Origin: Granulicatella sp041433555
GTDB taxonomy: Bacteria > Bacillota > Bacilli > Lactobacillales > Aerococcaceae
Reading direction: 5' to 3'
Assembly (NCBI RefSeq): GCF_041433555.1
Contig: NZ_JAPWBR010000023.1
Coordinates: 1-29,940 of the forward strand
Length of the DNA: 29,940 nucleotides
Below the pieces are notes generated by a model. It made no database searches. It worked only from the letters and a program-made list of their open reading frames with translations, and was not told where the DNA came from. This document shows positions 1 through 7,213 of the stretch, in pieces. A program made the translations under genes and the position numbers. Each line of letters opens with the position of its first letter. Position 1 is the stretch's first letter.

Positions 1-195
1 ACTCCCGCAGATAATGCGCCAATCGAAAGCTTCCATTCTTCGCTAAAGTGCGAAGCTTTCTACATAAAAGATGAAGTAATAACTTCATCTTCTATTGTAA
101 TTCAAATTGTAGAAAATTACATCAAATATTATAATGAAAATAGAATCCAACAAAAATTGGACTACCTGTCTCCGGTTGAATACCGGAGACGGTAG
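1..195 (+). CDS. IS3-family transposase, C-terminal fragment (partial at window edge)
   Basis: Reading from base 1 in frame gives 64 residues to a TAG at 193-195. The peptide contains DNAPIESFHSSLKCE and, near its end, a YNxxRIQxKLxYLSPVEYR-type ending. These are hallmarks of the C-terminal end of the DDE integrase (rve) domain of IS3-family OrfB transposases; the E of the IESFHSSLK segment would be the last catalytic acid. The fragment would act in DNA cutting and joining of the element. Whether the transposase is intact cannot be told because its 5' part lies outside the window. It is the only plus-strand coding sequence I support here. Confidence 0.85.
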   Translation, partial: TPADNAPIESFHSSLKCEAFYIKDEVITSSSIVIQIVENYIKYYNENRIQQKLDYLSPVEYRRR

Positions 196-208
196 CCCTA
201 GGGTGTTT
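162..208 (+). terminator. Hairpin over the transposase stop codon
   Basis: Bases 162-175 and 183-195 form a 13-bp stem with one bulged T and a loop of TTGAATA. The stem spans the last codons and stop of the transposase and is followed after 8 bases by a run of five T (204-208). It could be an intrinsic terminator of the element; the gap before the T run makes this uncertain. Confidence 0.45.
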
Positions 209-318
209 TTATTAAATTCTCACTTTTTGGGGTCAGTCCCGCCACACTGACTTTAAACAATAGGTTATTTATCTATATATATATATATTTCAGTTTGGAT
301 TATTTTAAACTGAGGGTA

Positions 319-648
319 AATGACTATGAAGCTTACGGATTTAATAGTAGCAGTAATGGGAAGCATATTAAAACGAATAAGAGGGAGAAAGACAGAAGAG
401 ACAAAAGATTCACAGTGTGAATCTTTTGTCTCTTCGTAGTCTTTCCCCCACAAGGTTGATTAGACTTAAGTGAATCACAAGTGATGAAACTTAAGTCAAT
501 CAACTACTGTGTCTACATTTATAATCTATTATAGTTAGGAATTCATTCCTTACTCCCTCTTTGAGGCTTTAAAGGTGCAAGACCAAGGCTTGCACCGGTA
601 TCTCATTACCGCTACTATTTCTAAATCCGTAATAGATTCATAGTCATT
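319..648. repeat. Nested inverted-repeat element (MITE-like or structured RNA), non-coding
   Basis: The gene-free stretch 196-654 is dominated by this element. Outer arms at 319-358 and 604-648 are imperfect inverted repeats of about 40 bp sharing AATGACTATGAA, TTACGGATTTA and ATAGTAGC-GTAATG blocks. Inside are further hairpins: 387-413 with 417-445 (26 pairs, loop AGT), 455-478 with 481-504, 533-542 with 545-554, and 574-581 with 589-596 (GGTGCAAG/CTTGCACC). No convincing gene or ribosome binding site is present. It begins 7 bases beyond the stop of the transporter pseudogene. It may be a miniature inverted-repeat transposable element or a transcribed structured RNA; I saw no clear target-site duplication. 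Confidence 0.6.
387..445. repeat. Long near-perfect hairpin inside the palindromic element
   Basis: Arms 395-413 and 417-435 are perfectly complementary (19 bp) with a 3-base loop. After a small internal loop (A394 opposite 436-438) the pairing continues for 7 bp more (387-393 with 439-445). This is the strongest secondary structure in the left part of the window. No T tract follows on either strand, so it is not a standard intrinsic terminator. Confidence 0.75.
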
Positions 649-654
649 GTCCAA

Positions 655-1276
655 TTACGATTTCAAATAGTCCTTCGCGTCCTTAAAGAAGCTAGCAATA
701 ATCATGACGATAATAATCCCAATTGGAAGTGCCGCGATAATCGCAACGGATTGTAAGTTATACATTGAGTTTTCTGAGAAAATCAATGCAATTGGGAACA
801 AGATAAATACAAGTGACCAGAACATGCGGACACGTTTATCACTGCCATGCGTGTGTTCTAATTCTTTGTATGAATAAGCAGATACCACTAACGTTAAGGC
901 ATCGGATGTTGTCGCATAGAACGCAATCATCGTTACAGCCAGTAATAATAATCCAATGTTTGATAACGGCATTGTCTCAAAAATCTTCAAGATTGCTCCA
1001 GCGTAATCCGCGTTATTACTTAGAATACCTGTAATATCCACCCCATGTTTTAACTGTTGCGCTAAGCCATAGTTTCAAGGATGATAAACGCTGTAAATGT
1101 TACCGCAATCCCCCATGCGTATCCACCAAGAACAGTATTTTTAACCGTACGTCCTTTTGAAATACTACCGATGAAGAACGGCGTCGCTACACACCAAACC
1201 ATCCAATAAGACCAATAGTAAATGGTCCATTTTTGTGGGAAACTTGTTTCACGAAGCGGATCAAGCCAAAAAAAGA
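655..1276 (-). pseudogene. BCCT-family transporter, 5'-truncated and frameshifted
   Basis: Two reading frames on the minus strand together encode the C-terminal part of a betaine/carnitine/choline transporter. The upstream part (about 1276-1077) reads VFFWLDPLRETSFPQKWT, then YYWSYWMVWC and a GSISKGRTV segment, matching the conserved Trp-rich region of BCCT carriers. The downstream part (from about 1075) reads YGLAQQLKHGVDITGIL, then TTSDALT and membrane segments to the end. They are in different frames. Adding one G at 1076 would restore the family-typical ILGNYGLA, so a single-base deletion is the simplest explanation. BCCT proteins are usually around 500 residues; only about 207 codons remain. 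The 5' break coincides with the T tract of the terminator of the neighbouring gene. Ancestral role: uptake of compatible solutes. Confidence 0.85.
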
Positions 1277-1301
1277 CTAGAGAAGAATCTCACTTCCCTA
1301 G
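1268..1301 (-). terminator. Intrinsic terminator of the HesB-like gene
   Basis: On the minus strand CTAGGGAAG (1301-1293) pairs with CTTCTCTAG (1285-1277) around a 7-base loop, including one G-T pair, and TC plus seven T follow (1274-1268). The stop codon of the HesB-like gene lies within the stem. The T tract is also the first recognisable part of the transporter pseudogene. Confidence 0.75.
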
Positions 1302-1675
1302 CCAATAAAATCAATATTCAGTTGCATCGATAATATCCCTGCTTCACTCTTCAGATAGAAGCCGTATTTATCCACGCTATAATCAATCACATTATGTTGA
1401 TCAAACATCATCGCATAGTGACTTGCAAAAAACATCTCTCCAATATTCGTCTCAAAAACTTGATCGTACTTTGGAGGAAGTTTTTCTTTCTGATTTTTGT
1501 TTAATACTACTAAATGATATTTATCGTACACTTGGCAATGGCATCCTACCATCCCCTCATAAAATGGACTATCACCATCGACATAATCCATTACAAAGAA
1601 CACATCCGTTAAACCGCGCTCTTGTAACAGGACGTCCAATTTTGTTTTTGCTGCTTCACTGACCGTAAAGTCCAT
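1298..1675 (-). CDS. HesB/IscA-like iron-sulfur cluster biosynthesis family protein
   Basis: The 125-residue product begins MDFTVSEAAKTKLD and has the overall pattern of the short Lactobacillales proteins annotated as iron-sulfur cluster biosynthesis family: an N-terminal helix, a DVFFVMDYVDGDSPF strand region, a GCHCQ segment, a central strand LVVLN, then a C-terminal DYSVDKYGFYLKSEAGIL. Classical A-type carriers have three conserved cysteines including a C-terminal CGC; these are absent, so cluster carriage is doubtful and the role is unknown. I chose ATG 1675 because AGGAAGAGG lies 7 bases upstream of it. An ATG at 1681 almost abuts that site, and a longer frame reaches 1708. A terminator sits on each side, so expression may depend on readthrough from divIVA. 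Confidence 0.7.
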   Translation of the reverse strand: MDFTVSEAAKTKLDVLLQERGLTDVFFVMDYVDGDSPFYEGMVGCHCQVYDKYHLVVLNKNQKEKLPPKYDQVFETNIGEMFFASHYAMMFDQHNVIDYSVDKYGFYLKSEAGILSMQLNIDFIG

Positions 1676-1694
1676 ATTCATTCCTCTTCCTATC

Positions 1695-1719
1695 AAAAAA
1701 GGAGACAATTGCCCCCTTT
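1695..1719 (-). terminator. Intrinsic terminator downstream of divIVA
   Basis: On the minus strand AAAGGGGGC (1719-1711) pairs with GTCTCCTTT (1706-1698) around an AATT tetraloop, with two G-T pairs, and the T run continues to 1695. It begins four bases after the divIVA stop and would end the division-gene transcription unit. Confidence 0.7.
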
Positions 1720-1723
1720 ATGA

Positions 1724-2278
1724 TTATTGCTCTTTTGATTCTTCGTTTTCAGATTTTTTAACACGTTCTTTGATGATGGCATCAAGAGATGGTGGTGTCA
1801 CTTCGATGTGAGTTGGAGTATTTAATACAATATCCCACTCTTCATTTTTAATCATTTCTAATTGTGTTTGTGTTAAAATTTGAAGACGTTGACGGAAAAT
1901 ACGTGTTTCTTTCTTAATTAAATCTGTTTCGCGGTTAATTTCTGTTGCTTTTTCAGCTGCTTCTTTCAACATTGCTTGCGCTGCTTTTTCAGCTTCAAAC
2001 ACGATGATTTCGGCGTCTTTACGTGCATTTTCGCGTAAACGATCTGCTGCTTCTTGTGCAACAAGGATTGATTTATTCAATGTTTCTTGAATTGAGTTAA
2101 AGTATTCTACTTTTTCTTCGTTGAATTTTACACGTTTTTCTAAATCTTTATTATCGCGAATTAACGTTTCTAATTCTTTCTTCACTTCTTCCAAGAAGTC
2201 GTTTACTTCTTCTGGATCGAAGCCTTTAAATTTTGTTGAAAAATCTTTGTTATGAATATCGTTTGGTGTAATTGCCAT
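1724..2278 (-). CDS. divIVA: Cell-division initiation/polarity protein DivIVA
   Basis: A 184-residue coiled-coil scaffold that senses negatively curved membrane at the septum and poles. The N-terminus has the family's TPNDIHNKDF block and the membrane-binding crossing loop, with F17 and K18 corresponding to the F17-R18 pair known from Bacillus subtilis. Residues about 25-60 and 65-140 are heptad-rich and highly charged, as expected for the dimer and tetramer coiled coils. The C-terminal tail is short and acidic. It is the last gene of the division cluster, 14 bases after ylmH, and is followed at once by a terminator. A GGGG ribosome site lies 9 bases before the ATG. In many relatives ileS comes next, but here it does not. 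Confidence 0.95.
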   Translation of the reverse strand: MAITPNDIHNKDFSTKFKGFDPEEVNDFLEEVKKELETLIRDNKDLEKRVKFNEEKVEYFNSIQETLNKSILVAQEAADRLRENARKDAEIIVFEAEKAAQAMLKEAAEKATEINRETDLIKKETRIFRQRLQILTQTQLEMIKNEEWDIVLNTPTHIEVTPPSLDAIIKERVKKSENEESKEQ

Positions 2279-2292
2279 TGAAAAAATCCCCT

Positions 2293-3084
2293 TTATTTTT
2301 TATTCTTTTCTAATAATCCTAGTTCTACTTTAATCTTATCTTTCTTCGTACGCCCTTCAATCTTTTGAATTTGAAGGCGACCGTATCCACGAATGGATAC
2401 AATATCTAAAATTTCCAGCATAAAGTCAGGTCTATTTTCTTCAGTCCAATTGACCTTTACTTTACCACTTTCAATCATTTCTTTTGAGCGCTGTCTTGAG
2501 ACATTAAATACGGAAGCAATCACCGTATCGAGTCGAAGCGAACTAACGACTGTTTGTACAGCAGTCCAATGATCCACTGGTACAATCAATTTCGTATAGT
2601 CGACTTCTTCAAGTCGGACAGCCACTTTTCCAATTTTTTCTAGCTGTTGTCTGATATATTCCTTCATATTTTGAGCGCAGAATAATTGCCAGTCTTCTCC
2701 GTTTGAAATAATATCGCCAATCAAGCTACGGTCAAAGCCAAGGCTCATCAGTGACCCTAGAATCTTTCCATGCCCAAGTGTCGCAAATTTCTTCGGATAT
2801 TGAATATGAAATAGAGCATTTTCGAAATCCTCTGAAGTTGGCTCATAATATTCCGGACAAATCATACAACGTTTCCGTTCAGCATCAATATACCCACCAT
2901 CAAAATAATAACGAACATCGTCATATTGACCCACAATCGCCTCCACAATAAACTGTTGGCGCGGATCAAGATAATTCGTCAATACCGGCGCGTATTGCAA
3001 ACGGACTTCTTCTACCCATTCTTCCACTTGTTTAAGAAAAGACAATTCCTCTTTTCTAAAGTGTTGTTCTACACCATTTCCCAT
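2293..3084 (-). CDS. ylmH: S4-domain RNA-binding protein YlmH
   Basis: A 263-residue protein of the YlmH family found beside divIVA throughout Firmicutes. The N-terminal two thirds contain the family's GGYIDAERKRCMICPEYYEP and LGHGKILGSLMSLGFDRSLIGDI blocks. The last about 80 residues form an S4 RNA-binding domain (LDTVIASVFNVSRQRSKEMIESGKVKVNW, then EILDIVSIRGYGRLQI). In B. subtilis YlmH is linked to ribosome-associated quality control, binding peptidyl-tRNA/50S complexes; the same role here is inferred from family. Its ATG lies 3 bases after the ylmG stop, and the GGGGT at the end of ylmG supplies the likely ribosome binding site. Confidence 0.92.
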   Translation of the reverse strand: MGNGVEQHFRKEELSFLKQVEEWVEEVRLQYAPVLTNYLDPRQQFIVEAIVGQYDDVRYYFDGGYIDAERKRCMICPEYYEPTSEDFENALFHIQYPKKFATLGHGKILGSLMSLGFDRSLIGDIISNGEDWQLFCAQNMKEYIRQQLEKIGKVAVRLEEVDYTKLIVPVDHWTAVQTVVSSLRLDTVIASVFNVSRQRSKEMIESGKVKVNWTEENRPDFMLEILDIVSIRGYGRLQIQKIEGRTKKDKIKVELGLLEKNKK

Positions 3085-3087
3085 TTT

Positions 3088-3354
3088 TTATACCCCAAAA
3101 ATTTTTGCGACAATAAATAATAGTACTCCTACAGCAACGTAAATCGTTAAAATAGACGTTACTAATGCTAAACTATATTTTCCAAATCGTACATCTTTAA
3201 ATAATGACACATACGGACGGCAACAAGCATCTAATAAGTCCGCCAAGAACATTGGAAGATATAGATGCCAATAAATATTTAATCCATAAAGGATTAGCAT
3301 AAATTGATAAACCCCTGCTACTGTTGTTATCACTCTAATAATTTCTAAACCCAC
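3088..3354 (-). CDS. ylmG: YggT-family membrane protein YlmG
   Basis: An 88-residue protein with two membrane segments (about residues 8-28 and 62-85) separated by the YggT signature region, where DLLDACCRPYVSLFKD stands in for the usual DP-P-L-P-R segment. YggT/YlmG proteins are linked by context to division and membrane organisation and in plants to nucleoid or thylakoid arrangement; the biochemical role is not known. The start is GTG, preceded by GAGGAG about 10 bases upstream. It sits in the standard sepF-ylmG-ylmH order, 14 bases downstream of sepF. Confidence 0.88.
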   Translation of the reverse strand: MGLEIIRVITTVAGVYQFMLILYGLNIYWHLYLPMFLADLLDACCRPYVSLFKDVRFGKYSLALVTSILTIYVAVGVLLFIVAKIFGV

Positions 3355-3368
3355 TAAGTTACACTCCT

Positions 3369-3815
3369 CTAAAATTCAGTGTGACGGAAGGTTTCAACCA
3401 TCTCGTCATCAAAATTTCCTTGTACTTGGAAATTTGCAGGAGAACAGATGAAGATTTCATCTCTCACCTTTTGTACGTCTCCATTAATAGCATACGCCAC
3501 ACCGACTACAAAATCAATGACGCGTTTAGCATCTTTTGGTTCCATACGTTTAAAGTTAATCAGCACGGCTTCTCCCTTTAAAAGAGCATCTGCAATGCGT
3601 TCCGCTTCAGAATACACGCTTGGTTCCATCACATAAATCTTAGATGTTTTCTTTACTCCCGGACTTTGGAACGGAACTACATTTGAAGTATTTCTTGAAC
3701 GTGTTTCTGGAGCTGACTGCGCTACAGGCTCTTCATAGTAATCCATTTGATCATCTTCTTCGTAATAGTCACCTTCTGGACTTAAGAAGTTTTTTAAACT
3801 ATTCATGAATCCCAT
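3369..3815 (-). CDS. sepF: Cell division protein SepF
   Basis: A 148-residue FtsZ-binding membrane anchor. The first residues MGFMNSLKNFLS form the amphipathic membrane-targeting helix, followed by an acidic, Tyr-rich linker (residues 13-35). From about residue 55 to 145 comes the DUF552 SepF core, with IYVMEPSVYSEAERIADAL, GEAVLINFKRMEPKDAKRVI and DFVVGVAYAINGDVQKV. SepF tethers FtsZ filaments and can partly substitute for FtsA. The start overlaps the ylmE stop by one base (TAATG), and GGGAGG lies 7 bases upstream. Confidence 0.95.
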   Translation of the reverse strand: MGFMNSLKNFLSPEGDYYEEDDQMDYYEEPVAQSAPETRSRNTSNVVPFQSPGVKKTSKIYVMEPSVYSEAERIADALLKGEAVLINFKRMEPKDAKRVIDFVVGVAYAINGDVQKVRDEIFICSPANFQVQGNFDDEMVETFRHTEF

Positions 3816-4498
3816 TAGTCTTCCTCCCTTTCAAACCAGCTTGTACCAATTCGAATATGCGTCGCACCACATTCAATCGCTACTTCAAAGTCTCCGCTCA
3901 TCCCCATATTGAGATATAACGGAGCTTCTAACCCTTCTTCCTTCTCGATTGTTTTAGCAATTTGTGCTAAACGCGAAAAAAAGAAGCGTATTTCTTCATC
4001 GCTTGCGTCAAATGGTGCCATCGTCATCAAACCAACAATACGAATCTTTTCATATTGCTCGCTTGCTCTATAAGCATCCAGTGCCTCTTCGGTTGTGAAT
4101 CCATGCTTAGACACTTCCCCTGAGACATTAATTTCTAGCATACAATCTAATGGCTGTTCGAGACGTTTCTCAATCTCATCCATAATCGAAAGACGGTCAA
4201 TAGCATGAAATAAATCGATACGATTTATGACTTGCTTCACTTTTCGTTTTTGGAGTGGCCCGATTAAATGCCAGATGATGTCCTCTTGCGGAAATTGTTC
4301 TTGTCGTTCTAATAGCTTTTCGACACGATTCTCCGCAAAATGTCGAAATCCTAAATCGTACATTTCCTGAACTTCGTGAGCCGTACGATTTTTCGTTACA
4401 ACAATCGGACAAACTTCCGTAGATAGTCTATGAACTTGGTTACAAGAAGATGCAACCAAGTTCATAATACGACTTACATTCTGTTTAATGATACTCAT
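3815..4498 (-). CDS. ylmE: PLP-binding YggS/PLPBP-family protein (YlmE)
   Basis: A 227-residue single-domain PLP-binding protein with an alanine-racemase-like barrel. The PLP lysine is in VCPIVVTKNRT (about residue 36). Other family blocks are DLGFRHFAENRVEKL, IIWHLIGPLQKRKVK, GLMTMAP and the C-terminal LNMGMSGDFEVAIECGATHIRIG. The typical family motif is AVTK; here the residue before TK is V. The family has no known enzyme activity and is thought to buffer pyridoxal phosphate and amino-acid homeostasis. It overlaps both ftsZ upstream and sepF downstream by one base (TAATG), which suggests translational coupling. Confidence 0.93.
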   Translation of the reverse strand: MSIIKQNVSRIMNLVASSCNQVHRLSTEVCPIVVTKNRTAHEVQEMYDLGFRHFAENRVEKLLERQEQFPQEDIIWHLIGPLQKRKVKQVINRIDLFHAIDRLSIMDEIEKRLEQPLDCMLEINVSGEVSKHGFTTEEALDAYRASEQYEKIRIVGLMTMAPFDASDEEIRFFFSRLAQIAKTIEKEEGLEAPLYLNMGMSGDFEVAIECGATHIRIGTSWFEREED

Positions 4499-5787
4499 TA
4501 ATTTCTGTTTCTTTTTCTGAAGAATGGCGGAGTATCTAATCCATCATTTTCAGTTTGTTTTGGCTCAACTGGAGCTTCTACGAAGTTACTTTGAGCGAAT
4601 GGTGAATCTGCTTCAGTTGAAGAAGTAGTTTCACGTACAGTTGTTTCGCGACGGATATCCCAGTCTCCAAATAAATCTTTCTCAGGTTTCTTTTCTTCCA
4701 CTGGTTGTGGTTTTGAAGGAACTTGTTTTTCTTGGAATGTTTGAGGGTTATTTCCTAAATCTTTGCGAGTTGCTGTGCTATTCGCGAATGGTGAACGACT
4801 AGCGCGAGTTGCTGACTTTTTTTCGTGCTTACGCTCCTCGTCGATACCTGTAGCGATAACAGTAACGATTACTTCATCACCCAAGTTTTCATTGATAGAA
4901 GTACCGAAGATAATGTTTACTTCACTTGTTGAAGCTGCTGCAACGATATCTGAAGCATCTTGCGCTTCGAATAATGTTAAGTCAGAGCCACCAGTGATGT
5001 TTAATAGGATTTGTTCTGCTCCATCGATAGATACTTCTAATAATGGTGAAGAAATAGCTTTCTTCGTAGCTTCTGCAGTACGGTTTTCACCACTTGCAAC
5101 ACCAATACCCATTAATGCTGAACCTTGATCTTTCATCACAGTCTTCACGTCAGCGAAGTCCAAGTTTACGTAACCTGGTGCAGTGATTAAGTCAGAGATT
5201 CCTTGTACCCCTTGACGTAATACGTTATCTGCTTCACGGAAAGCTTCTAACATAGGAGTCTTTTTATCAACGATTTCTAATAAACGGTTATTTGAAATTG
5301 TTACTAATGTATCTACGTTTGCTTTTAATTGTGCAACACCTTCTGCAGCGTAGCGACCACGTTTTGGTCCTTCGAAGCTAAATGGACGTGTAACAACACC
5401 CACTGTTAATGCGCCTAATTCTTTTGCAATACGAGCAACAACTGGTGCAGCACCTGTACCAGTACCGCCACCCATACCAGCAGTAACGAAGATTAAGTCT
5501 GCTCCAACTAAAGCTTCGCGAATTTGTTCTTCACTTTCTTCAGCTGCTTTAAGACCGATTTCAGGTAATGAACCTGCCCCTAAACCTTTAGTAAGTTTTG
5601 GTCCTAATTGAATTTTAGTTTCTGCTTCTGAGTTTCTTAATGCTTGAGTATCTGTGTTGGCTACGATGAACTCTACACCTTGTACTCCTTCTGAAATCAT
5701 ACGGTTAACAGCGTTGTTACCAGCACCACCAACACCAATGACTTTAATGACTGCGCCATCTAAATTTGTATCGAATTCGAAATCCAT
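4498..5787 (-). CDS. ftsZ: Tubulin-like cell-division GTPase FtsZ
   Basis: A 429-residue FtsZ that assembles the cytokinetic ring. The GTP-binding core begins at about residue 12 (IKVIGVGGAGNNAVNRM). The tubulin signature GGGTGTG is at residues 106-112, and the T7 synergy loop NLDFADV is at about 208-214. After the core at about residue 320 comes a long, Ser/Thr/Pro/Glu-rich disordered linker. The extreme C-terminus, DTPPFFRKRNRN, is the conserved peptide that binds FtsA and SepF. It follows ftsA after 24 bases, with AAGGAGG 7 bases before the ATG. Length and motifs are normal and nothing suggests damage. Confidence 0.98.
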   Translation of the reverse strand: MDFEFDTNLDGAVIKVIGVGGAGNNAVNRMISEGVQGVEFIVANTDTQALRNSEAETKIQLGPKLTKGLGAGSLPEIGLKAAEESEEQIREALVGADLIFVTAGMGGGTGTGAAPVVARIAKELGALTVGVVTRPFSFEGPKRGRYAAEGVAQLKANVDTLVTISNNRLLEIVDKKTPMLEAFREADNVLRQGVQGISDLITAPGYVNLDFADVKTVMKDQGSALMGIGVASGENRTAEATKKAISSPLLEVSIDGAEQILLNITGGSDLTLFEAQDASDIVAAASTSEVNIIFGTSINENLGDEVIVTVIATGIDEERKHEKKSATRASRSPFANSTATRKDLGNNPQTFQEKQVPSKPQPVEEKKPEKDLFGDWDIRRETTVRETTSSTEADSPFAQSNFVEAPVEPKQTENDGLDTPPFFRKRNRN

Positions 5788-5811
5788 TATATTTCCTCCT
5801 TGGTTCTCTTC

Positions 5812-7140
5812 TTAATTTTCGTCAATAAACATTTTGAAGAAGTTCTTCACTTTCGCTCCAAACCCTTGTTCTTCACCTGTTGGTTCTTGTTCATACTCTT
5901 GTGGTTGTTGAACAGGAGCCGTTGGTTGAGTTTGTACAGGAGCACTTTGTGGAGTGCTTTGTACTGGGCGAGGTTCTGTTACCGGTTTACCCTTTTGAGC
6001 AATACGATGAACATCATCTAAGCTTGCAGCGTATTTGATTAACCCCATACTTGTTGCGTAAATAGGATTTCTCATTCCCATTTGCTCTGGAATATAAGTT
6101 TTCACTTGTACTCCGAAGATTTCTTGTGCTAACTCTTGAACTCCTGCTAGTGAAGAAGCTCCACCTGTTAACACGATTCCTCCTGGAAGTTTTAAAGCTT
6201 CCACTTGGTCTAATGCACGTTTAACAGTTTCAAAAGTTTGAACCACACGTGCTTCGATAATTTCTGATAAGTAATGTTCATCTACTTTAACTGGATCCTT
6301 CTTACCAATTGTTTCTACTGGGAAGAATTCATCAGCACTTGTTTCAGATGAAATTGCATATCCGTATTCACGTTTAATACGTTCTGCATTTTCAAAGCTT
6401 GCATTCAAGATGATTGAGATATCTTTTGAAACGAAATCTCCACCCTCTTGGTCCACGAATGAGAATTTCAATTGGTTATCGTGCATTACTGAAGCACTTG
6501 TTTGTCCACCACCCATATCGATGAGGACTGTACCAAATTCTCTTTCACCTGGTGTTAATGCTACTTGGCTAATCGCTAATGGTTGGATAACCATTTCTTC
6601 GATATTTAAGCCTGCTTTGTCAATACAACGTTTAATGTTATGTACGATCGTCTTAGGACCGGTAATCATGCTCGCAAACAATTCAAGACGAACACCAATC
6701 ATTCCGCGTGGATCTTTAATACCATCAAATCCATCCACGATGAATTCTTCTGGAATCACAGAAATGATTTCACGCTCAGGTGCTACTGAACGAACTTTTG
6801 CTGCTGAAATCACATTGTATACATCCACATCTGTAATTTCTCTATTTTCACTTGATACGGCGATCATACCGTGACAAGGTTCGATTGAGATTTGATTACT
6901 TGGAATCCCAACGATAACATCCTTAATTTGAATGTTTGATTTTTGTTCTGCTTGTCGAACTGCTTTACGAATAGATTCAACTGTTTCGTCAATATCTACG
7001 ATGACTCCACGGCTTAATCCTTCTGACTTTTCATTGCCGACTCCAATAATATTTAATTGCCCTCTGACATACTCAGCTACTACAACCTTTATTGAAGTGG
7101 TTCCAATATCTAAACTCACATAAATTCCCTGATTTTTCAC
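5812..7140 (-). CDS. ftsA: Actin-like division protein FtsA
   Basis: A 442-residue actin-family ATPase that tethers FtsZ to the membrane and recruits the division machinery. Visible elements are the phosphate-1 loop YVSLDIGTTSIKVVVAE (residues 7-23), the SHS2/1C subdomain (about 85-165), the phosphate-2 DMGGGQTSASV and the adenosine-binding GGIVLTGGASSLAGV. A long Pro/Gln-rich linker follows. The C-terminal GFGAKVKNFFKMFIDEN is the amphipathic membrane-targeting helix. The start is GTG, with AGGAGG about 11 bases upstream; no in-frame ATG fits better. The 129-base gap upstream contains a probable promoter, so ftsA-ftsZ can be expressed separately from the wall genes. Confidence 0.97.
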   Translation of the reverse strand: MKNQGIYVSLDIGTTSIKVVVAEYVRGQLNIIGVGNEKSEGLSRGVIVDIDETVESIRKAVRQAEQKSNIQIKDVIVGIPSNQISIEPCHGMIAVSSENREITDVDVYNVISAAKVRSVAPEREIISVIPEEFIVDGFDGIKDPRGMIGVRLELFASMITGPKTIVHNIKRCIDKAGLNIEEMVIQPLAISQVALTPGEREFGTVLIDMGGGQTSASVMHDNQLKFSFVDQEGGDFVSKDISIILNASFENAERIKREYGYAISSETSADEFFPVETIGKKDPVKVDEHYLSEIIEARVVQTFETVKRALDQVEALKLPGGIVLTGGASSLAGVQELAQEIFGVQVKTYIPEQMGMRNPIYATSMGLIKYAASLDDVHRIAQKGKPVTEPRPVQSTPQSAPVQTQPTAPVQQPQEYEQEPTGEEQGFGAKVKNFFKMFIDEN

Positions 7141-7213
7141 GTTTATTGAAACCTCCTATACGATTCATTTCTATTTCATTTTTTAAAGTTTATTGATAAG
7201 TGATACTCCCTAT

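Larger units (their letters stand above)
1..240 (+). mobile_element. IS3-family insertion sequence, right-end remnant
   Basis: The left edge of the window cuts through an insertion sequence. It contains the last codons of an IS3-type transposase followed by about 45 bases of non-coding end. The end includes a stretch around 218-240 (CTCACTTTTTGGGGTCAGTC) that resembles the terminal inverted repeat common in IS3/IS150-like elements. The exact outer boundary is uncertain because the other end and the target-site duplication are not visible. The element sits next to a decayed transporter gene and a palindromic element, so this is a rearrangement-prone zone. Confidence 0.7.

Noticed and set aside
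265..453. 62-codon minus-strand frame in the left intergenic region
   Set aside because: It runs through the inverted-repeat element and an AT repeat, with no ribosome site; its sequence is explained by the palindromes.
319..648. CRISPR array or group II intron
   Set aside because: There are no evenly spaced direct repeats with spacers and no recognisable domain V or maturase; the repeats are inverted.
6410..6874. 154-codon plus-strand frame opposite ftsA
   Set aside because: Antisense to a certain gene, low-complexity composition, no ribosome site or family match.
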